From Tillus elongatus (Eukaryota; Arthropoda; Insecta; Coleoptera; Cleridae), in contig OZ023269.1 of the NCBI GenBank assembly GCA_964006375.1, positions 5,954,501 through 6,018,500 on the forward strand: DNA of 64,000 nucleotides, written 5' to 3'. The translations under genes were made by a program, and so were the position numbers. The notes beneath the pieces are model-generated. The model was not told the origin of the DNA. It ran no database searches and worked only from the letters and a program-made list of their open reading frames with translations. Shown here in pieces: positions 1 to 12,340 of the stretch. Position 1 is the first letter of the stretch. Every line of letters begins with the position of its first letter.

Positions 1-25
1 TTTAGTTTAGAATTTTTCAGCCTTG

Positions 26-150
26 GATTATGCTAACGTGGTTAGTGAAACGATCGTAAGGTATTTAAAAATATGTGTTGTGGTGATTTGGGTTCTCCAA
101 GTGTACTTATCAGTGCTCATCACAGGTTCGAGTTTTCATATAGTGAATCA
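26..150 (+). repeat. Penelope terminal (pLTR-like) remnant
   Basis: This stretch matches the terminal segments at 43.61-43.74 kb and 49.03-49.15 kb. Shared text includes GGTTAGTGAAACGATCGT followed by GTGGTGATTTGGGTTCTCC. At those loci the segment lies downstream of a GIY-YIG coding remnant, so it belongs to a Penelope-like element. The hammerhead core is decayed here: the CTGATGA box is lost while GAAA and stem III survive. Only the tail of the element lies inside the window. Confidence 0.6.
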
Positions 151-266
151 ATAATTAGTTCAGGTAAAACTCGCGTTATATCCTTGATAATGGAATAAAC
201 TATTCCGAAAGCTCGGCAATTAATAAAGAGTTTTATTTTGCAACTGACGGCTATTCCACAATTTGT

Positions 267-269
267 TTA

Positions 270-345
<76 letters not shown>

Positions 346-734
346 TGTATCACACCAATAACTCAAAAAATTATGGGCTGATTTTGATGAAGTTTGGTAA
401 GTGGCTTCCTTTTGTGGGTGGCTCAGATAAATTTGTTAACCAGGACAAACGCACTTGGTTTTCCGAGAAACTTTTGGGTTCCTTTCGGGAAAAAAAATGG
501 TTACCTCTTAAAATAACAAAGCAATTGTATGAAGGTTTACGTTATAAAAAGGAAACAATGTACCAAAATTCAGATCTCCATGTCACAAGGAAAAAAAGTT
601 ATAAATATTTGATTTAGAAAAAAATGGGACAGATCTGTTTTATGTTTATCTGTTTTGGCAGAGGCAGTTTAATAGGGGTTATGTTACAGAATATTTCTAT
701 GAAAATTCGCTACCGTGGCGCACTTGCTGCGTCC
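267..734 (+). mobile_element. HINE-like non-autonomous element, 5'-truncated copy
   Basis: A (TA)n tract at 267-342 is followed by the conserved right block (ATAACTCAAAAAATTATGGG, then TTTTGATGAAGTTTGG) and by the family 3' end. The end is GAAAATTCGCTACC plus a hairpin-like GCGCACTTGCTGCGTCC at about 718-734. The 5' block with the GTGAATTTT hairpin is missing. Its open frame (about 114 codons) is repeat sequence, not a gene. Confidence 0.65.
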
Positions 735-1043
735 ATACTTTTTAAATATGCATTGGTTGCATGAGATATTTTCTTTATTCGTGACATTATGTGTGTGAGC
801 GGGATGCGCTATCGATTATTTTTTAAATATATAAATGTGGGTCATGCGATATATTTTTTCAAAGGTCTTTTGGATCTGTATGGAATCATATTAAATTAGT
901 TTAAATAATTGAATCTTTATAATGCTAAACAATACTTTTATTGTTCTCTGTTGTATGTTATTTATACCAGTAACTTATTCAGCTGCATCAAATAATCCCA
1001 AATTCACTCGTACGCGGGTGACACTTAAGTGGAGTACTCATTT

Positions 1044-1045
<2 letters not shown>
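735..1045. other. Unassigned AT-rich stretch
   Basis: No coding similarity, hairpin terminus or direct repeat was recognised. Confidence 0.5.

Positions 1046-1078
<33 letters not shown>
1046..1078. repeat. (TAA)n microsatellite
   Basis: About eleven TAA units. A similar longer tract forms the tail of the R4/Dong-like LINE at 9.19 kb, so this could be the end of another such insertion, but the preceding bases show no recognisable LINE sequence. Confidence 0.8.
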
Positions 1079-1079
<1 letters not shown>

Positions 1080-1181
1080 TGCTTTTATTGACAATTAAGC
1101 TACAGGTCAAACGGCAAAGTTCAGAAATATATTTCTGTTTGTTCATGGAACAGATAGCTATAGAGGAGGGCCGTCCTAGGG

Positions 1182-1832
<651 letters not shown>

Positions 1833-2589
1833 TGACATTGAAGTGGCATTACATGTTTATATAAATAATAAACAATAAATTTGCTGATTGCAGATTGCAA
1901 TACTATATGACTTGATTTGCGGTATTGAGGAATGCTGACTAATTATATTTACTTAGTGTTAGGAATCTAGTGTTTGTAAATATTAAGAGAAACTGTCATT
2001 CATTTTGTTAGGAGACTTTTTTCATTTGTTATTAAAACGTTATACATCGTTACTATGTCTCTTATCCCGACAACCCCCTAAAATAACCTTCGCTCCTTAA
2101 ACACTGTTCTTCCACTCAATAATCCTTAATATAACACAATTAAACTGTGGTTGGTTGTGACTATTTACACACTCATGAAATAAACAAACAAAAGAAAAAA
2201 TAAAGTGGCAAAAAAGAAGAAATAACCTAATTAATATTAACAAATAAGAAAAATACATGTTTGTAACTATAAATAGAAGGAAAAAGTATAAATAAAAATA
2301 TAGAAAAAAAAACAATAGTTGAATTACGTGGGTACACACACATTATGTCTATACTACAAAACAGCAAACATCCGGGTGACAAACAAACTCTGTAGTCACA
2401 GAAAATTATAAGCTTCCCTTCAGAAGCAACCCCTTCAACCCTCATTTAAAAGCAACAACTGTTAATGACTTGTAACAATCGGGAACCTTGTTATAAAGAT
2501 TCGCTACATTATAAGAAAAAGATCTTTTGAACAGCTGGGTTTTATGCTATTCGAATAAATTTATGCCTTCGAATATGACTAATAATAGT
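1833..2589. other. Unassigned AT-rich stretch
   Basis: No motif was recognised. Two short overlapping minus-strand frames at 2.1-2.45 kb resemble low-complexity Phe/Leu sequence and look like chance. Confidence 0.4.
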
Positions 2590-3030
2590 TTCAAAAAAAT
2601 GTATGCAAAGTAGATGAAATTATTGCAAAATTAAACAGTAAATTTCACTCCATTAAATTCAGGCATGAAGTAGAAATTAATGCAAAATTACCATTTCTCG
2701 ATGTGTTAGTCACTAAAAATAGAGACAGCTTAGAATTTGACATCCACAGAAAGGAAACCACTACTGTGAGTTACATTTCGATTGACTCACACCATAGTTT
2801 TCACAAAAAACAACTAATTTCAATTTTCTAGTTCATATATTAATACAGTTTCCCTTAAATAAAGAAAGACAACAGAGAACTTGAATATATTTAAAGTGTA
2901 GCTAAGTATAATGGTTACTCTGTCTGCTTAGTGGAGAAACTAGTCAATAAACATAAAACCAATAAAACTTTAGCGGAATCTACGACTTTCATAAAAGATA
3001 AAGCAGGCAAAATCGTTTTGCTTGCATTTT
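2590..3030 (+). pseudogene. Penelope-like element, reverse-transcriptase 3' part (broken)
   Basis: Read with frame corrections, the translation carries the Penelope RT/thumb signature: VDEIIAKLNSKF, then KLPFLDVLVTKN, then FDIHRKETTTVSYI and SHHSFHKKQ, and further on NGYSV...LVNKHKTNKTLAES. Order and spacing match the segment after the RT catalytic motif and before the GIY-YIG linker of Penelope-like elements. Stops and frameshifts occur from about 2830 on, and the catalytic YxDD box lies outside the preserved part. It is a short dead fragment. GIY-YIG pieces of probably the same clade lie at 43.0 and 48.5 kb. Confidence 0.7.
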
Positions 3031-3120
3031 AAAAAAGCTAATTTGCAGCTAACATTTTCTAGATAGCTGTCAGCTTGAGTCGGTAGTCAACCGTATTCTA
3101 GGCAGAAACACTAGCCCATA

Positions 3121-3760
3121 ATGATGTGTGCACAAATGCTACTGGAGGGGAATTACAGAGGCAAGAGAATCTTCATAGCTACTGTTTACCAAGCAGTCCT
3201 AAGAGGGACACAGGAATGGCGGTCAAATCTAGTACTTGACTCCGTCCGCAACCTCAGCCAGCTGGCGGCAAGTCATATCGTCAAGATGATCTGGGTACCT
3301 GCGGACGCCGATATAAAGGAAAACGCGGTAACAGACCAGCTCGCAAAATAAGAGCGCGCAAGGCCTCTATACGGGCCAGAGAAGAACCATTATGCGGGGT
3401 AGTATATGAAACCGCAAGGCATGAAATCGAGACGATCTTCAACGGTGGCATCTGGAATATTGGAACAAATCTTCTGAACAAAGACAGGCAAAAGCCCTCC
3501 TCAGGGAATCATCCAGTCAAAGAGCAAAAGATCTGCTCAAACTGAGTAGGAAAGAAATAAAAATATTGACGGAACTGATAACGGGTCAGTGTCAAATGAA
3601 GAAACACCTCTATACATTGGGGATTGAATCAGACGCAATGAGAAGAGGAGAAGACTCTACTACCTATAATGTGCCACTGCGAGGCATTAAGAGAAGCACG
3701 GCGCAGGTTACTAGGATACGAAAAGGTAAACTTATATACTCTAAAGACTACTCACTACAG
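3121..3760 (+). pseudogene. LINE (R1-like group), RNase H end and C-terminal zinc region (broken)
   Basis: The first 76 codons resemble the last part of a LINE RNase H domain: IWVPADADIKENAVTDQLAK stands where WVPGHxGxxGNExADxLA is usual, so the catalytic His/Asp area is altered. After frame breaks, the region 3570-3740 reads ELITGQCQMKKHLYTLGI followed by a degraded Cys/His motif whose best reading ends CHCEAL and then RRLLGY. That C-terminal layout is found in LINEs with an RNase H domain, such as the R1/LOA/I groups. The element stops at a GGTTAGGTTAGG motif shared with an oppositely oriented LINE. Confidence 0.6.
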
Positions 3761-3773
3761 GTTAGGTTAGGTT
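3760..3773. repeat. GGTTAGG short repeat at a LINE-LINE junction
   Basis: GGTTAGGTTAGG equals about two units of the insect telomere motif TTAGG. Two LINE fragments end here tail to tail. It is far too short to be called a telomeric array. Confidence 0.6.
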
Positions 3774-5640
3774 TGAATGTGAGTGGGCCATACCGGTCCC
3801 TCCACCGCGACCATAAGGTCTATTGTGGCTCACGCCTAATGTCTATATTTCGCTCAACAAAGCCAGCATCCTGCAGAGGTCGATAATCTTTGTGGGCGAA
3901 AGTTGATCCAGATCTTCCGGAGCAAGCTTTGTCTTGCCAAAGAGCAGGTATCTAGTCCTGTCCGCTACCGGACAGGAACACAGTACGTGCTCTGCTGTCT
4001 CGTCACTCTCCATACACAGCCGGCACTTGGTCTCCTGACCGACCCCAATACGGCCATGTGGTGACGCAAGCGGCAGTGTCCTGTATACAGGCTGACTAGA
4101 GTACTCAGTTGTTGTCGGTTTAACTCTAGAAGTTTTTTAGTCCTTGACTCAGACAGGCCTTAGAGTGAGCTAATCCTGGCAGATTTTGCCATTGCTGGCT
4201 TGTCATTCTTTCTGTCCAGGTCTTTAAGACGCGTTTTGCTGTGCATGATGTGATCGTCAGCACCGGTTCTGGTCCGATAAAGTCCCTCTGGGCACCACTC
4301 CTGGCAAGCGCGTCGGCCGCAACATTGCCATCATGGTCTGAGTGACCCGGTATCCAGACCAGTGACACCTCATTACACTACCCAGTTCGTTGAGGGCAGA
4401 TTTACAACTCCATACCGTTTTTGAATTGCAACTGTAGGAACCAAGAGCATTTATTGCAGCTTGGCTATCTGTATATATCTTTATCGATTTGTGTGTGCAC
4501 TGGTTTCCTATAATTTCCCTTGCACACATGTCGATGGCATACACTTATGCTTGATGTATGGTTGCGTACTTGCCGAGGCTAGTTAATAGTCTAGCATCGG
4601 TGTTGCCCCCATATGCGCCGGCTCCTACTCCCATATTGGTTTTGCTCTCAAAGGGTCGTTTGATTTTCGTTCCCAGTCCGCCCTTTCCGGGAGGACGGTC
4701 TTTAAAGACAGATCTCTACTGATCTCTGTAGGCATCAAGTCTGAGACAATTCCCAGAATCTCATGACCCTCAATGTCATCAAGAAGTCCGGAACCTCCCA
4801 GACTGACTTCCTTCGGCATGCTGTCGGCCGTTTGTTTTAATCTGTACGTTGTCCACCTCGCCACCCTCTCCAGCCATATGTGAAGAGGTGGAATATTAAG
4901 AAGGAACTCCAGAGAGACTGATGGTGCGGTGCTTATCGCTCCCGTTATCATCAGACAAGCTTGTCTCTGTAGATGAGCCAATTTGGCCCTCGCGATACCA
5001 CGAAGTGCCTTGGGCCACCAAACTATGTCTCCATATGTTATCACTGGTCTGATAACCACTACATAGAGCCAGTACATCTGTTGGGGATTTGTTCCCCAGT
5101 TATTTCCACAGATTCTACGGCATGTCCACAGAGACAGTTTAGCCCTACGGATTACATTCTCTAACTGTACGTCTCAGTTGAGCTTCTTATCTAGGGTAAC
5201 ACACAGATATTTTACTTGTTCCGTAAATGGAATCGTTTCCCCCATAAGAATAGGTGGTTTTAATTTATCCAGCCTTCTTCTTCTGGTAAATAGAACAATG
5301 ACCGTTTTGCGGGGGTTCACAGACATCTGTTCCCTCCAACACCAATCATTCACTACATTTAGTGCCTCTTGAAGAGTACTTGCTAGTTCCTCCTCATATT
5401 TGCCCCTAACCATTATGACTAGATTAACAGCATACGCCTAGACCTCAACCTCCCACAATCCCAGGATAGCCAGCAAAAATCGTCCACAAAGAGGGACCAC
5501 AGCAGGGGTGATATAACTCCCCCCTGAGGGCACCCCCTCGCAGCCCTGAACTACAACTCCAGCGCAATACTGGACTTTGTCAACGAAACTGGCAGATGTA
5601 GTCGTACGCATGTTGTGTGGAAGCATATAGGGCCGAAACC
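3774..5640 (-). pseudogene. LINE with RT, RNase H and Cys/His end (R1/LOA-like), decayed
   Basis: Read from 5640 down, the order is: RT box with GCEGVPSGGSYITP (usual GxPQGGVxSP), VDDFLLAIL, a damaged catalytic YADD site (AYA-stop-DLVIMV near 5415), then NVVNDWCWREQMSVNPRKT, KYLCVTLDKKLNW, RPVITYGDIVWWPKA and PPLHIWLERVA. RNase H follows at about 4126-4544: IYTDSQAAINAL and WIPGHSDHDGNVAADALA. A zinc-like end, CRLCMESDETAEHVLCSC, lies near 4000. Several stops and frame changes make it inactive. Its 3' end is the GGTTAGG junction. The endonuclease and gag-like ORF are missing, so it is 5'-truncated. Precise clade is uncertain. Confidence 0.75.
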
Positions 5641-5649
5641 TGAATCTAA

Positions 5650-6000
5650 TGAATCTAAAGGAAATAGAAGCTTATAAAATGTGGACATGGGGGAAAATTA
5701 TAAAGACACGGTACACTGATTGAAAGACAAATTTAAGTGTGTTAGAAGAAGTGAGAGAAGAAAGGTGCTTGCTAAAAGATATTAAAAGGAGGAGAGTAAA
5801 ATTTACTAGTCATATTCTAAAACATTATAACTTTTTGACAACAATATTTAAAGAAGACGCAACTGCAAAAGAGAGCAAGAGGAAAACTTCTGGGGAACAA
5901 CTGATGACGCGTGTAAGTTATAATTAAATAAAGAGAGCTACTAGAAACAGATGTTCATGGTGGAAACAACAGCGCGACATCGCACTTAGATTGTAATGAT
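5650..6000 (+). pseudogene. RTE/L1-type LINE, extreme C-terminus
   Basis: The frame reads LKEIEAYKMWTWGKIIKT, then SVLEEVREERCLLKDIKRRR and SHILKHYNFL. This is the conserved end of many RTE- or L1-type reverse transcriptases (usual form WxRRMxxISW, NxEVL, ExxLLxxIxxRRxxxxGHxLR). A stop splits it near 5725. The end is followed by ATGATGATGAT, a short tandem tail as seen behind RTE elements. Only the last 110 or so codons remain. The exact clade cannot be fixed from this piece. Confidence 0.6.
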
Positions 6001-7029
6001 GATGATAACTTGTAATCACCCCTATTTAATTAATTTATTTGAAATTGGCTTAAGCTGTTACAATGCTGATTGGGAAAGCACGAAAATGCAGCCCCAAGCT
6101 ATTTCAGTCTAAAATACGCAACTTAAAAGCCATTTTAATTTTTTTTGTGGCCAGTAAATTGTCAAACAATGCCTGTATTTACTTGTCATTAAACAGTTTC
6201 ATGAGCATATTTAGTAAAGCAGCAGCATTTGTGTAACATGTTTCCAGACGACGTGAGATTCTAATTAGTATGCTAAAACATGTTGATTTTCTGCACGAAC
6301 TAATATTTCTGGTTCGAGCTCTAGCAGAAATATCTGAATATAGTAAAATTCATTTAACAAAACTTAAAAGACAACTTCAAAAACGAGGAAAATTTCATTA
6401 AGAGCATGCACATTTACACATGCACGAGTGAAAAAATCATACACATACATTGTCGCTTTATATTACAAGATAGCAAAATTGTTATAACAAAACGAAAAAG
6501 ACGCGTATGAATTCGTGGAATCTTTCATAAAGGGGATGCACATTTGTGCATGCACAAGTGGAAAAAGCATTTATATTAATGGTTGCTTGAAATTAATCTT
6601 CCTGACAAAGTTAAGCACAGCATATAATACAAAACAAATTCATTATTGTCAACGAACACAACAAGCATTAGCAGGTACCCAAATTATGTGAATCAATACA
6701 ATCACAGTAAAGTGGTGTTGTCTTATAGCAACCCTATATCTCTGCAGCGGTTTTTTTCGTATCGTTGTGTGTTGAGTACTTAATTAAATAGACAAAATTT
6801 TATAAAAGCTCTCCTCTTCATCTGCCACTCACGCCTTATCCAAATAATAATAATGATAATAATAACGATAAATAGAGCTTCATAATTCGAAGGCATCCGA
6901 GCACAAAGGCGTCAAAAACTTTTGGCTGAAGAAATTTGGGTGTACAGATCATCTATTGGCAGTGTTAGTAAATAATGTTGTACTTAACCCAAAGAAGATG
7001 CCATGGTTTTTCATGTAAGGAGATACGTA
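6001..7029. other. Unassigned AT-rich stretch
   Basis: Mostly featureless. An interrupted (TAA)n-like patch lies at 6843-6873. The last 140 bases may be the 5' side of the LINE that follows. Confidence 0.4.
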
Positions 7030-9186
7030 TCTTCCGCCAAAGGACCAGCAGTGTTCTGCAGACTCCTGCAGATACCGAACGGTAACTTGTCTTGCGATCC
7101 AATATGAGTTGATCGCATTCTACCTTGAGAAAGGCATATATGCGCACTGCGAACGAAACAAAGCCAGCCTAAAGGGTCGGCCCAAAAATTTATGGGATGC
7201 AAAGAACAGCTAATAATTGATTCAGTTGAGTGCAATCAAGCTTACAATGGACGAAGAAATCTCTTTGCTGCCTACGCGGATTACAAAAAGACATTTGGTT
7301 CAGTTTCATACGAATGGCTTATAAGTGTGCTGAAGATCTATTAGATCGATACTTATATCCTGAGGTTCCTTGAAAACAAAATGTCTACCTTGAGAACAAA
7401 AATTCATTTACGGGTAACCAGCACGATATCAAATAGAAGATGTATCTTTCAAGGTGACTCGCTAAACCCATTCTGGTTCTGCCTCGCATTGAATTCACTA
7501 ACAAACCGCCTGAACTCTAACAAATATGCATTCGGTACAGAAAGCAATGGCAGTGGTTAAATCATCTGCTTTATAGGGATGATCTTAAGCTGATGGTCTC
7601 CACAAAGAACCACCTAGGCCGACTCCTTAGAATCGTGGAAAGGTTTTCAAGAGATATTGACATGCAGTCTGAGCTTGACAAATGTCGCACCTTATGTGTA
7701 GTAAGAGGGAAGATACAACCAAATATATATGAAATGCAGAATGGCCAGCAAATTGCCTCGATGGATGTAGAAGAGTGTTAAAGCTACCTGGTAATACAGC
7801 AAGCGAGAAAAATAAACCACTCAGTAATGAAAAACGATCTAACAAATCAGTAAAGTAAAACGAGTAAAGGGTGGTGCGAGCACATCCCAACAACAGGAAC
7901 CTGACTAAAGCCCTTAATACATATGCATTTTCTGCACTTAGCTATTCATTGAGGATTGTAAACTGGAGCTAAATGGACGCCGAAAATCCACAACGGAAGG
8001 TGCGAACACTCCTAACAAAATCCAAAAAGCGTCACCCCCGTAGTCTATCAAGCGAGTAACCCTACCCAGGCAGAAAATTGGAAGAGGAGAGTTGGATATT
8101 GGTAAACAGTTAGACCATCAGATATTAAACCTACGAATATATTTCCATCAGCGAGCGGATACGTTTGAATTACACCGTGCCTATGCGAGTAAGATGATTG
8201 AATACCGCTACAATTAAAATAACGTAAAATACAAGGTCACTATCGGACTGATTAGGACAAGCTGCAATCTTGGATGCAGAAGCCTCTCCATGGGCTACAT
8301 CTGAATGAGACCTCCCAGAGACATGTCGACAAATTGGCGTCGAACTACTGGTTGGTGTCTGCACAGATGACTCCAGAGACATGGGGTTTTCGCTGGCCAT
8401 AAAAGACCAGGGCATCCCAACAAGAAACTACCTGAAATATATAGTTGGAGATAATTCGGGCCAAGATGGCAAATGTAGATTTGGGTGTCAGTCAACAGAG
8501 ACTATCCAACACGTCACCGGAGGATGTCAAGCGTTTGCAGTAACAGAGTATAAAGAAAGGCACGACGCAGTTGCGAAAATATTCATCAAGAACTGGCTGT
8601 AAAACTGGGACTGTAAAATATTAGTAAGGTGTCCTACTATGGATACATTCCTGAGCCCGTTCTATAGAACTCAGGATACAGGTTGTACTGGGATCGGACC
8701 GTGCTTACATACCAACGAATTGCCCACAACAGGTCAGATATATTAACAGTGGATAAGTCCTGAAACCAAGTGACGCTGATTGACGTGGCCATTCCGAATA
8801 CTAATGATCTAGAGATAAAGTTAAACAAGAAGATCATTCAATACAAAGACGTCAAGATACAAGTAAATAGACAGTGGAGGGCAGATAGTGTCCAAGTGAT
8901 TTCAATAGGCGTGTCGTCATGGTGCGGTACCTAAAAATATTCGAGAGAAGATTAAGAGACTGGGTATTGGAGAGCATCTTTATAAGGTTATGCAGATGGC
9001 GGCACTACTTGCAACTGTCCACACCGTGCGGAGGTTCCTGCGAAATGAGCATGTGTCGCGTTGTCCTTCAGGGCCCGATAACTTGAAAAGGGCTCCATCT
9101 GAGCTCAGTCCCTTGGGTATCTGATATACCTGGGATAAGTGAATGTTCCCCTTTGAGGGAGTGTAAAAGCCCGTCAGACTAAAGTC

Positions 9187-9187
<1 letters not shown>
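7030..9187 (+). pseudogene. R4/Dong-like LINE with restriction-like endonuclease domain (broken)
   Basis: RT sequence is readable across frames: an RT finger block with EKGIYAHCERN, then MGCKEQLIIDSVECNQAYNG, then RNLFAAYADYKKTFGSVSYEW (motif A), IFQGDSLNPFWFCLALNSL (motif B), a damaged MDDLKL-like catalytic site (IGMILS frame, about 7575), and LDKCRTLCVVRGKI. Downstream come KDQGIPTRNYLKYIVGD and a Cys/His motif, CRFGCQSTETIQHVTGGCQ (about 8470-8530). A restriction-like endonuclease follows with RSDILTVDK (8731-8757) and LIDVAIPNT (8776), the RPD...D layout of R2/R4-type enzymes, then VHTVRRFLRNEH. At least four frame breaks make it dead. The order RT, zinc, endonuclease and the (TAA)n tail fit the R4/Dong group. 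Confidence 0.75.

Positions 9188-9282
<95 letters not shown>
9188..9282. repeat. (TAA)n tract at the 3' end of the R4/Dong-like LINE
   Basis: About thirty TAA units with one TAG interruption. Dong elements are known to sit in TAA repeats, so the tract may be the tail, the target, or both. Confidence 0.85.
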
Positions 9283-9283
<1 letters not shown>

Positions 9284-9918
9284 TATTGTCATGAGAAAAA
9301 CAATGTGCCTATATGTCAACATATTATATACCAAATTGACTTAATCAAAATCGATAACAATAAAATGACAAAACACAGCAATGCATTTACCTACTTAAAA
9401 ATGTATCTACAGAATAAAAGCAAGACATCATCAGATACTGTCCAATAAATAGAGATCTCGAAAAATTGTGCTTTAAATTGTTTGATAAAGCATTAATCAA
9501 CTTAACACCCGTTTTAGCGGGTTGCCTGTCTGAAATACTAAGTCGATTAGGTTGCACACGAAGGGAGTATCTATTTCTAGTATTATATGAACGAACCCTG
9601 GTGTTTTATGGTAGATTTTTTATCTTTTGTACGCGTGACTATAGAGGTTATACAGTGTGAGTTTTCAAGTGTTATAACGGGCTATCACGAACACGGTTTA
9701 AATTTTGTTTAAGAAATTTTGGTGAGGTATTAAGAAGAAGGGAGGGGGACATGTTTGAAACATATTTTTGACATTGACCCCTCGCCTCTATTGTGATGGA
9801 CGAGGAGTAACTTTGGATTGTTAAATACGGTACTGTACGCTTTTTTATAAAATTCGAATCTACGTAAAAATTAGGTATGTGTGCAAAAAAATGTATTGCA
9901 GGTATTATAAATTATTAG
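9283..9918. other. Unassigned stretch
   Basis: No recognised motif. A 64-codon frame at 9466-9660 has no recognisable similarity. Confidence 0.4.
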
Positions 9919-10440
9919 TAGGGATGTAACAAATGTCCGCTTTCGCTTCTGCGGTAGTTGCGAATGGCTGTGTACGACCTCTCCACAGAGTAATTTAAAG
10001 TCTACGCATCCAGATGTATATGAAGACAACCTAAAAATTGAGGCAGAAACTAAATTGACTGCAACCGAGTAGTCAAAGTCTACTGCCACGCCGCTGCAAG
10101 AAATTAGAAAACACTTGACATTATAGGAAAGTCTGAACAGAAACCAGTATTGAGATCTTTCACACGAGAATGCCAAGAAAATGCATAAGTTAATTCCAGA
10201 AATGATTGCAGTTCAGAATCTGCCGTTCAAATTTATGGAAGGCATTGTATTTTGTCGACTAATGAATGCTGTATTACCTAAATATCACTTAATACTGCGT
10301 CACTTTTTACTTCACACCTGTGTGAACAAAAAACAACAAAAAACCCAAGGAAATATAAATATTTTGAATTCTGTGCCTGCTTCCGCAAGAATAAGATCTT
10401 CACGTCCGCTTCCGCTATATTCACTTTCGTTACGTCCCTA
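9919..10440 (+). mobile_element. hAT deletion derivative with BED-type transposase remnant
   Basis: The ends are imperfect inverted repeats: TAGGGATGTAACAAATG on the left and, read on the other strand, TAGGGACGTAACGAAAGTG on the right. Flanking 8-mers ATTATTAG and TTTATCAA agree at 5 of 8 positions, a possible decayed hAT target duplication. Inside, about 10170-10310 reads HKLIPEMIAVQNLPFKFMEG then FCRLMNAVLPKYHL. This is the conserved block after the BED finger in hAT transposases (IAEMIALDxxPFSxVExxGFxxLxxxLxPxY). Everything beyond that block is deleted, so it is non-autonomous. Confidence 0.6.
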
Positions 10441-10689
10441 TTTATCAAGTTAAAATAACAAAAAAATATTGAGAATTAAATTTCAACTTATTTATGGTAT
10501 GTCATGCGTGAGAAATTGGGCGAAATGCCCCACTTCAACTCTCAATTTTTTTTCTAAATGAATATCGTACATACTGTAACATTCCAGGTTTACTAATGAG
10601 AAAGCAAAGCGGATTCTGTTTCTCATATCATTTAAATTTGTAGATGCAATCAAGATATATTTGCGCTTTATTAACCCCAAAAAATCCCC

Positions 10690-11440
10690 CCTTACAATTA
10701 GTTACTATTGGAGAGGCCAGGCTAGGACTATACAGACTAACTGAAGATCAACCCTGGCTTCATGGGATACTGCAAAATTCAGGAGATCGTGAAGGAACCC
10801 ATGCTTGAAATGAAGTCAGACTTCGCGAGCCTGCGAATCTGCAGAGAAAACAACTTTACAGTGGAAATCCCCGACCGCGAGGCATGGCGGGAGGAGACGC
10901 CGGGCATACCACGGGACGCGCTCGCCTGGTTCACGGACGGATCCGGCGGAGAGCGTGGGACTGGGGCAGGTGTTTATTCGGAAGGACCGAGGGTAAGTCA
11001 TAGTCTTTCCCTCGGAGCCCATGCAAGGGTCTTTCAGGCCGAATTTTACGCCATCCTGCACTGTGTGCTGGAGAACAAGAGGATGGGCTACAGCTCAGAC
11101 ACGGGAAGTCACTAATTGACGAACCCAGTTTAAAGAGAGCTGTGGAGCTGCTAAATCTTAGCAGGGGACAGCTTAGAAATATAACAGGTTTCTTGACGGG
11201 ACACATGGCCGTCAAGAAACACCTGCATAAAACAGGGCGGTTCGAGGGGGACCTCGCATTTAGACTCTACGGCGAGGGGGGGGAATCTTCCCAGCACATC
11301 TTGAGCGAGAGTAAAGCTCTGGACCGCAAAAGTCAACTGATCTACGGTCAGTCTAGACTGGAGACAGAGCATTATAAAACCTCACCCTACCAATCGCTGT
11401 GCATACTGGTTCAAGGCATAGTGATTTTGGAATGGGTGGA
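10690..11440 (+). pseudogene. LINE (R1-like), RNase H and zinc end, internally deleted
   Basis: The start reads ...GEARLGLYRLT, as in the copy at 28.13 kb. RNase H begins at 10928 with AWFTDGSGGERGTGAGVY and goes on to SLGAHARVFQAEFYAILHCV, giving the first Asp and the Glu of the fold. The middle, with the usual YSDSQAAL box, is deleted: the frame jumps from KRMGYSSDTG to a frame reading LIDEPSLKRAVELLNLSRGQ at about 11110. The end has ITGFLTGHMAVKKHLHKTGR followed by a degraded Cys/His box (RLYGEGGESSQHILSESKAL, two Cys lost). It is dead, and the RT region is absent. Confidence 0.7.
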
Positions 11441-11559
11441 GTGAAGAGACTAAGGGCATGCACAATCGTCCAAGGTCTGCAGTGCTATCGGGTCGGCAAA
11501 GTCGCAGATGAGCCCTGAGGGAGAAAAAACTCACAAGAAATAATCAAGGAGGGTCAAAT

Positions 11560-12340
11560 TCAGGGACCTGACAGGCACCAGGAAACTGGATGCACCTGGT
11601 CAAGGTCAGATAACAAGAGAGCCGAATCGTTTAGTCCACATTTATCAGAGGTCTGCCAACCTTACTCAGATGAACCTTATTCAGAAATAGAGGAATATCT
11701 TGAAATACCGCTACAGTTGTCTCCTCCAATCCGTAGATTTGAAGTTAGAGAGGTCATGGAACAAATAAAGAGGCTAAACAAACGTAAAACACCTGGCCTG
11801 GTTCTTATTACTGGCACGGAGCTGAACGAACTACCAAAGCAAGGGCTCAAATTTTTAACTTTAATCTTCAATGCGATATAACGGCTAGCCTATTAGTCCA
11901 AGCAGCTCAAATTTGCTTAAATATTGATGTTTTTGAAATCAGGAAAGCCTATAAGCCTACTGCCCATATTATCAAAAGTACTTGAGAGGCTTATCCTTTA
12001 TCGCTTTACTAAGAGAACTGGATTCCTGAACACAAGTCTGGATTTAGAAAACAGCACTCAACAGTTCAGCAATGCCATAGACTCGTGAATATAATAGAAA
12101 CAACCCTAGAATCAAAAAATACCGTTCTTCAGTTTTCCTAGATGTATGTCATGCTTTTGACCGAGTATGGCATAAAAGACTCCTGTAAAAAATCAAGAAA
12201 TCTTTCTCTTAACACTTATACCTCATATTTAAATCGTATCTATCTAGAAAGCTTATCTTTTGGAAACACAGAAGCCGTTGTCAACTCACGACCAAGGGTT
12301 AGGTAAACATGGATCTCAGTGGACGGGGTACGACCAAACT
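11560..12340 (+). pseudogene. Jockey-type LINE reverse-transcriptase fragment
   Basis: Frame-corrected reading gives NKRKTPGLVLITGTELNELP, then KFLTLIFNAI, then KPISLLPILSKVLERLI, PEHKSGFRKQHSTVQQ and SVFLDVCHAFDRVWHKRLL. These are RT motifs 0 to A of jockey elements (KTPGxDxI, RPISLLPxLSKxxERL, FRxxHST, LDVxxAFDxVWHxGLL), with the motif A Asp present. Numerous frameshifts occur. The sequence fades after 12340 without a catalytic YxDD. It belongs to a different family from the three jockey-group copies at 28, 42 and 57 kb. Confidence 0.7.

Noticed and set aside
3760..3773. Telomeric repeat array
   Set aside because: Only about two TTAGG units, which is expected at LINE tails or by chance.
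9188..9282. CRISPR-like or satellite array
   Set aside because: It is a simple trinucleotide repeat without spacers. No array with unique spacers exists in the window.
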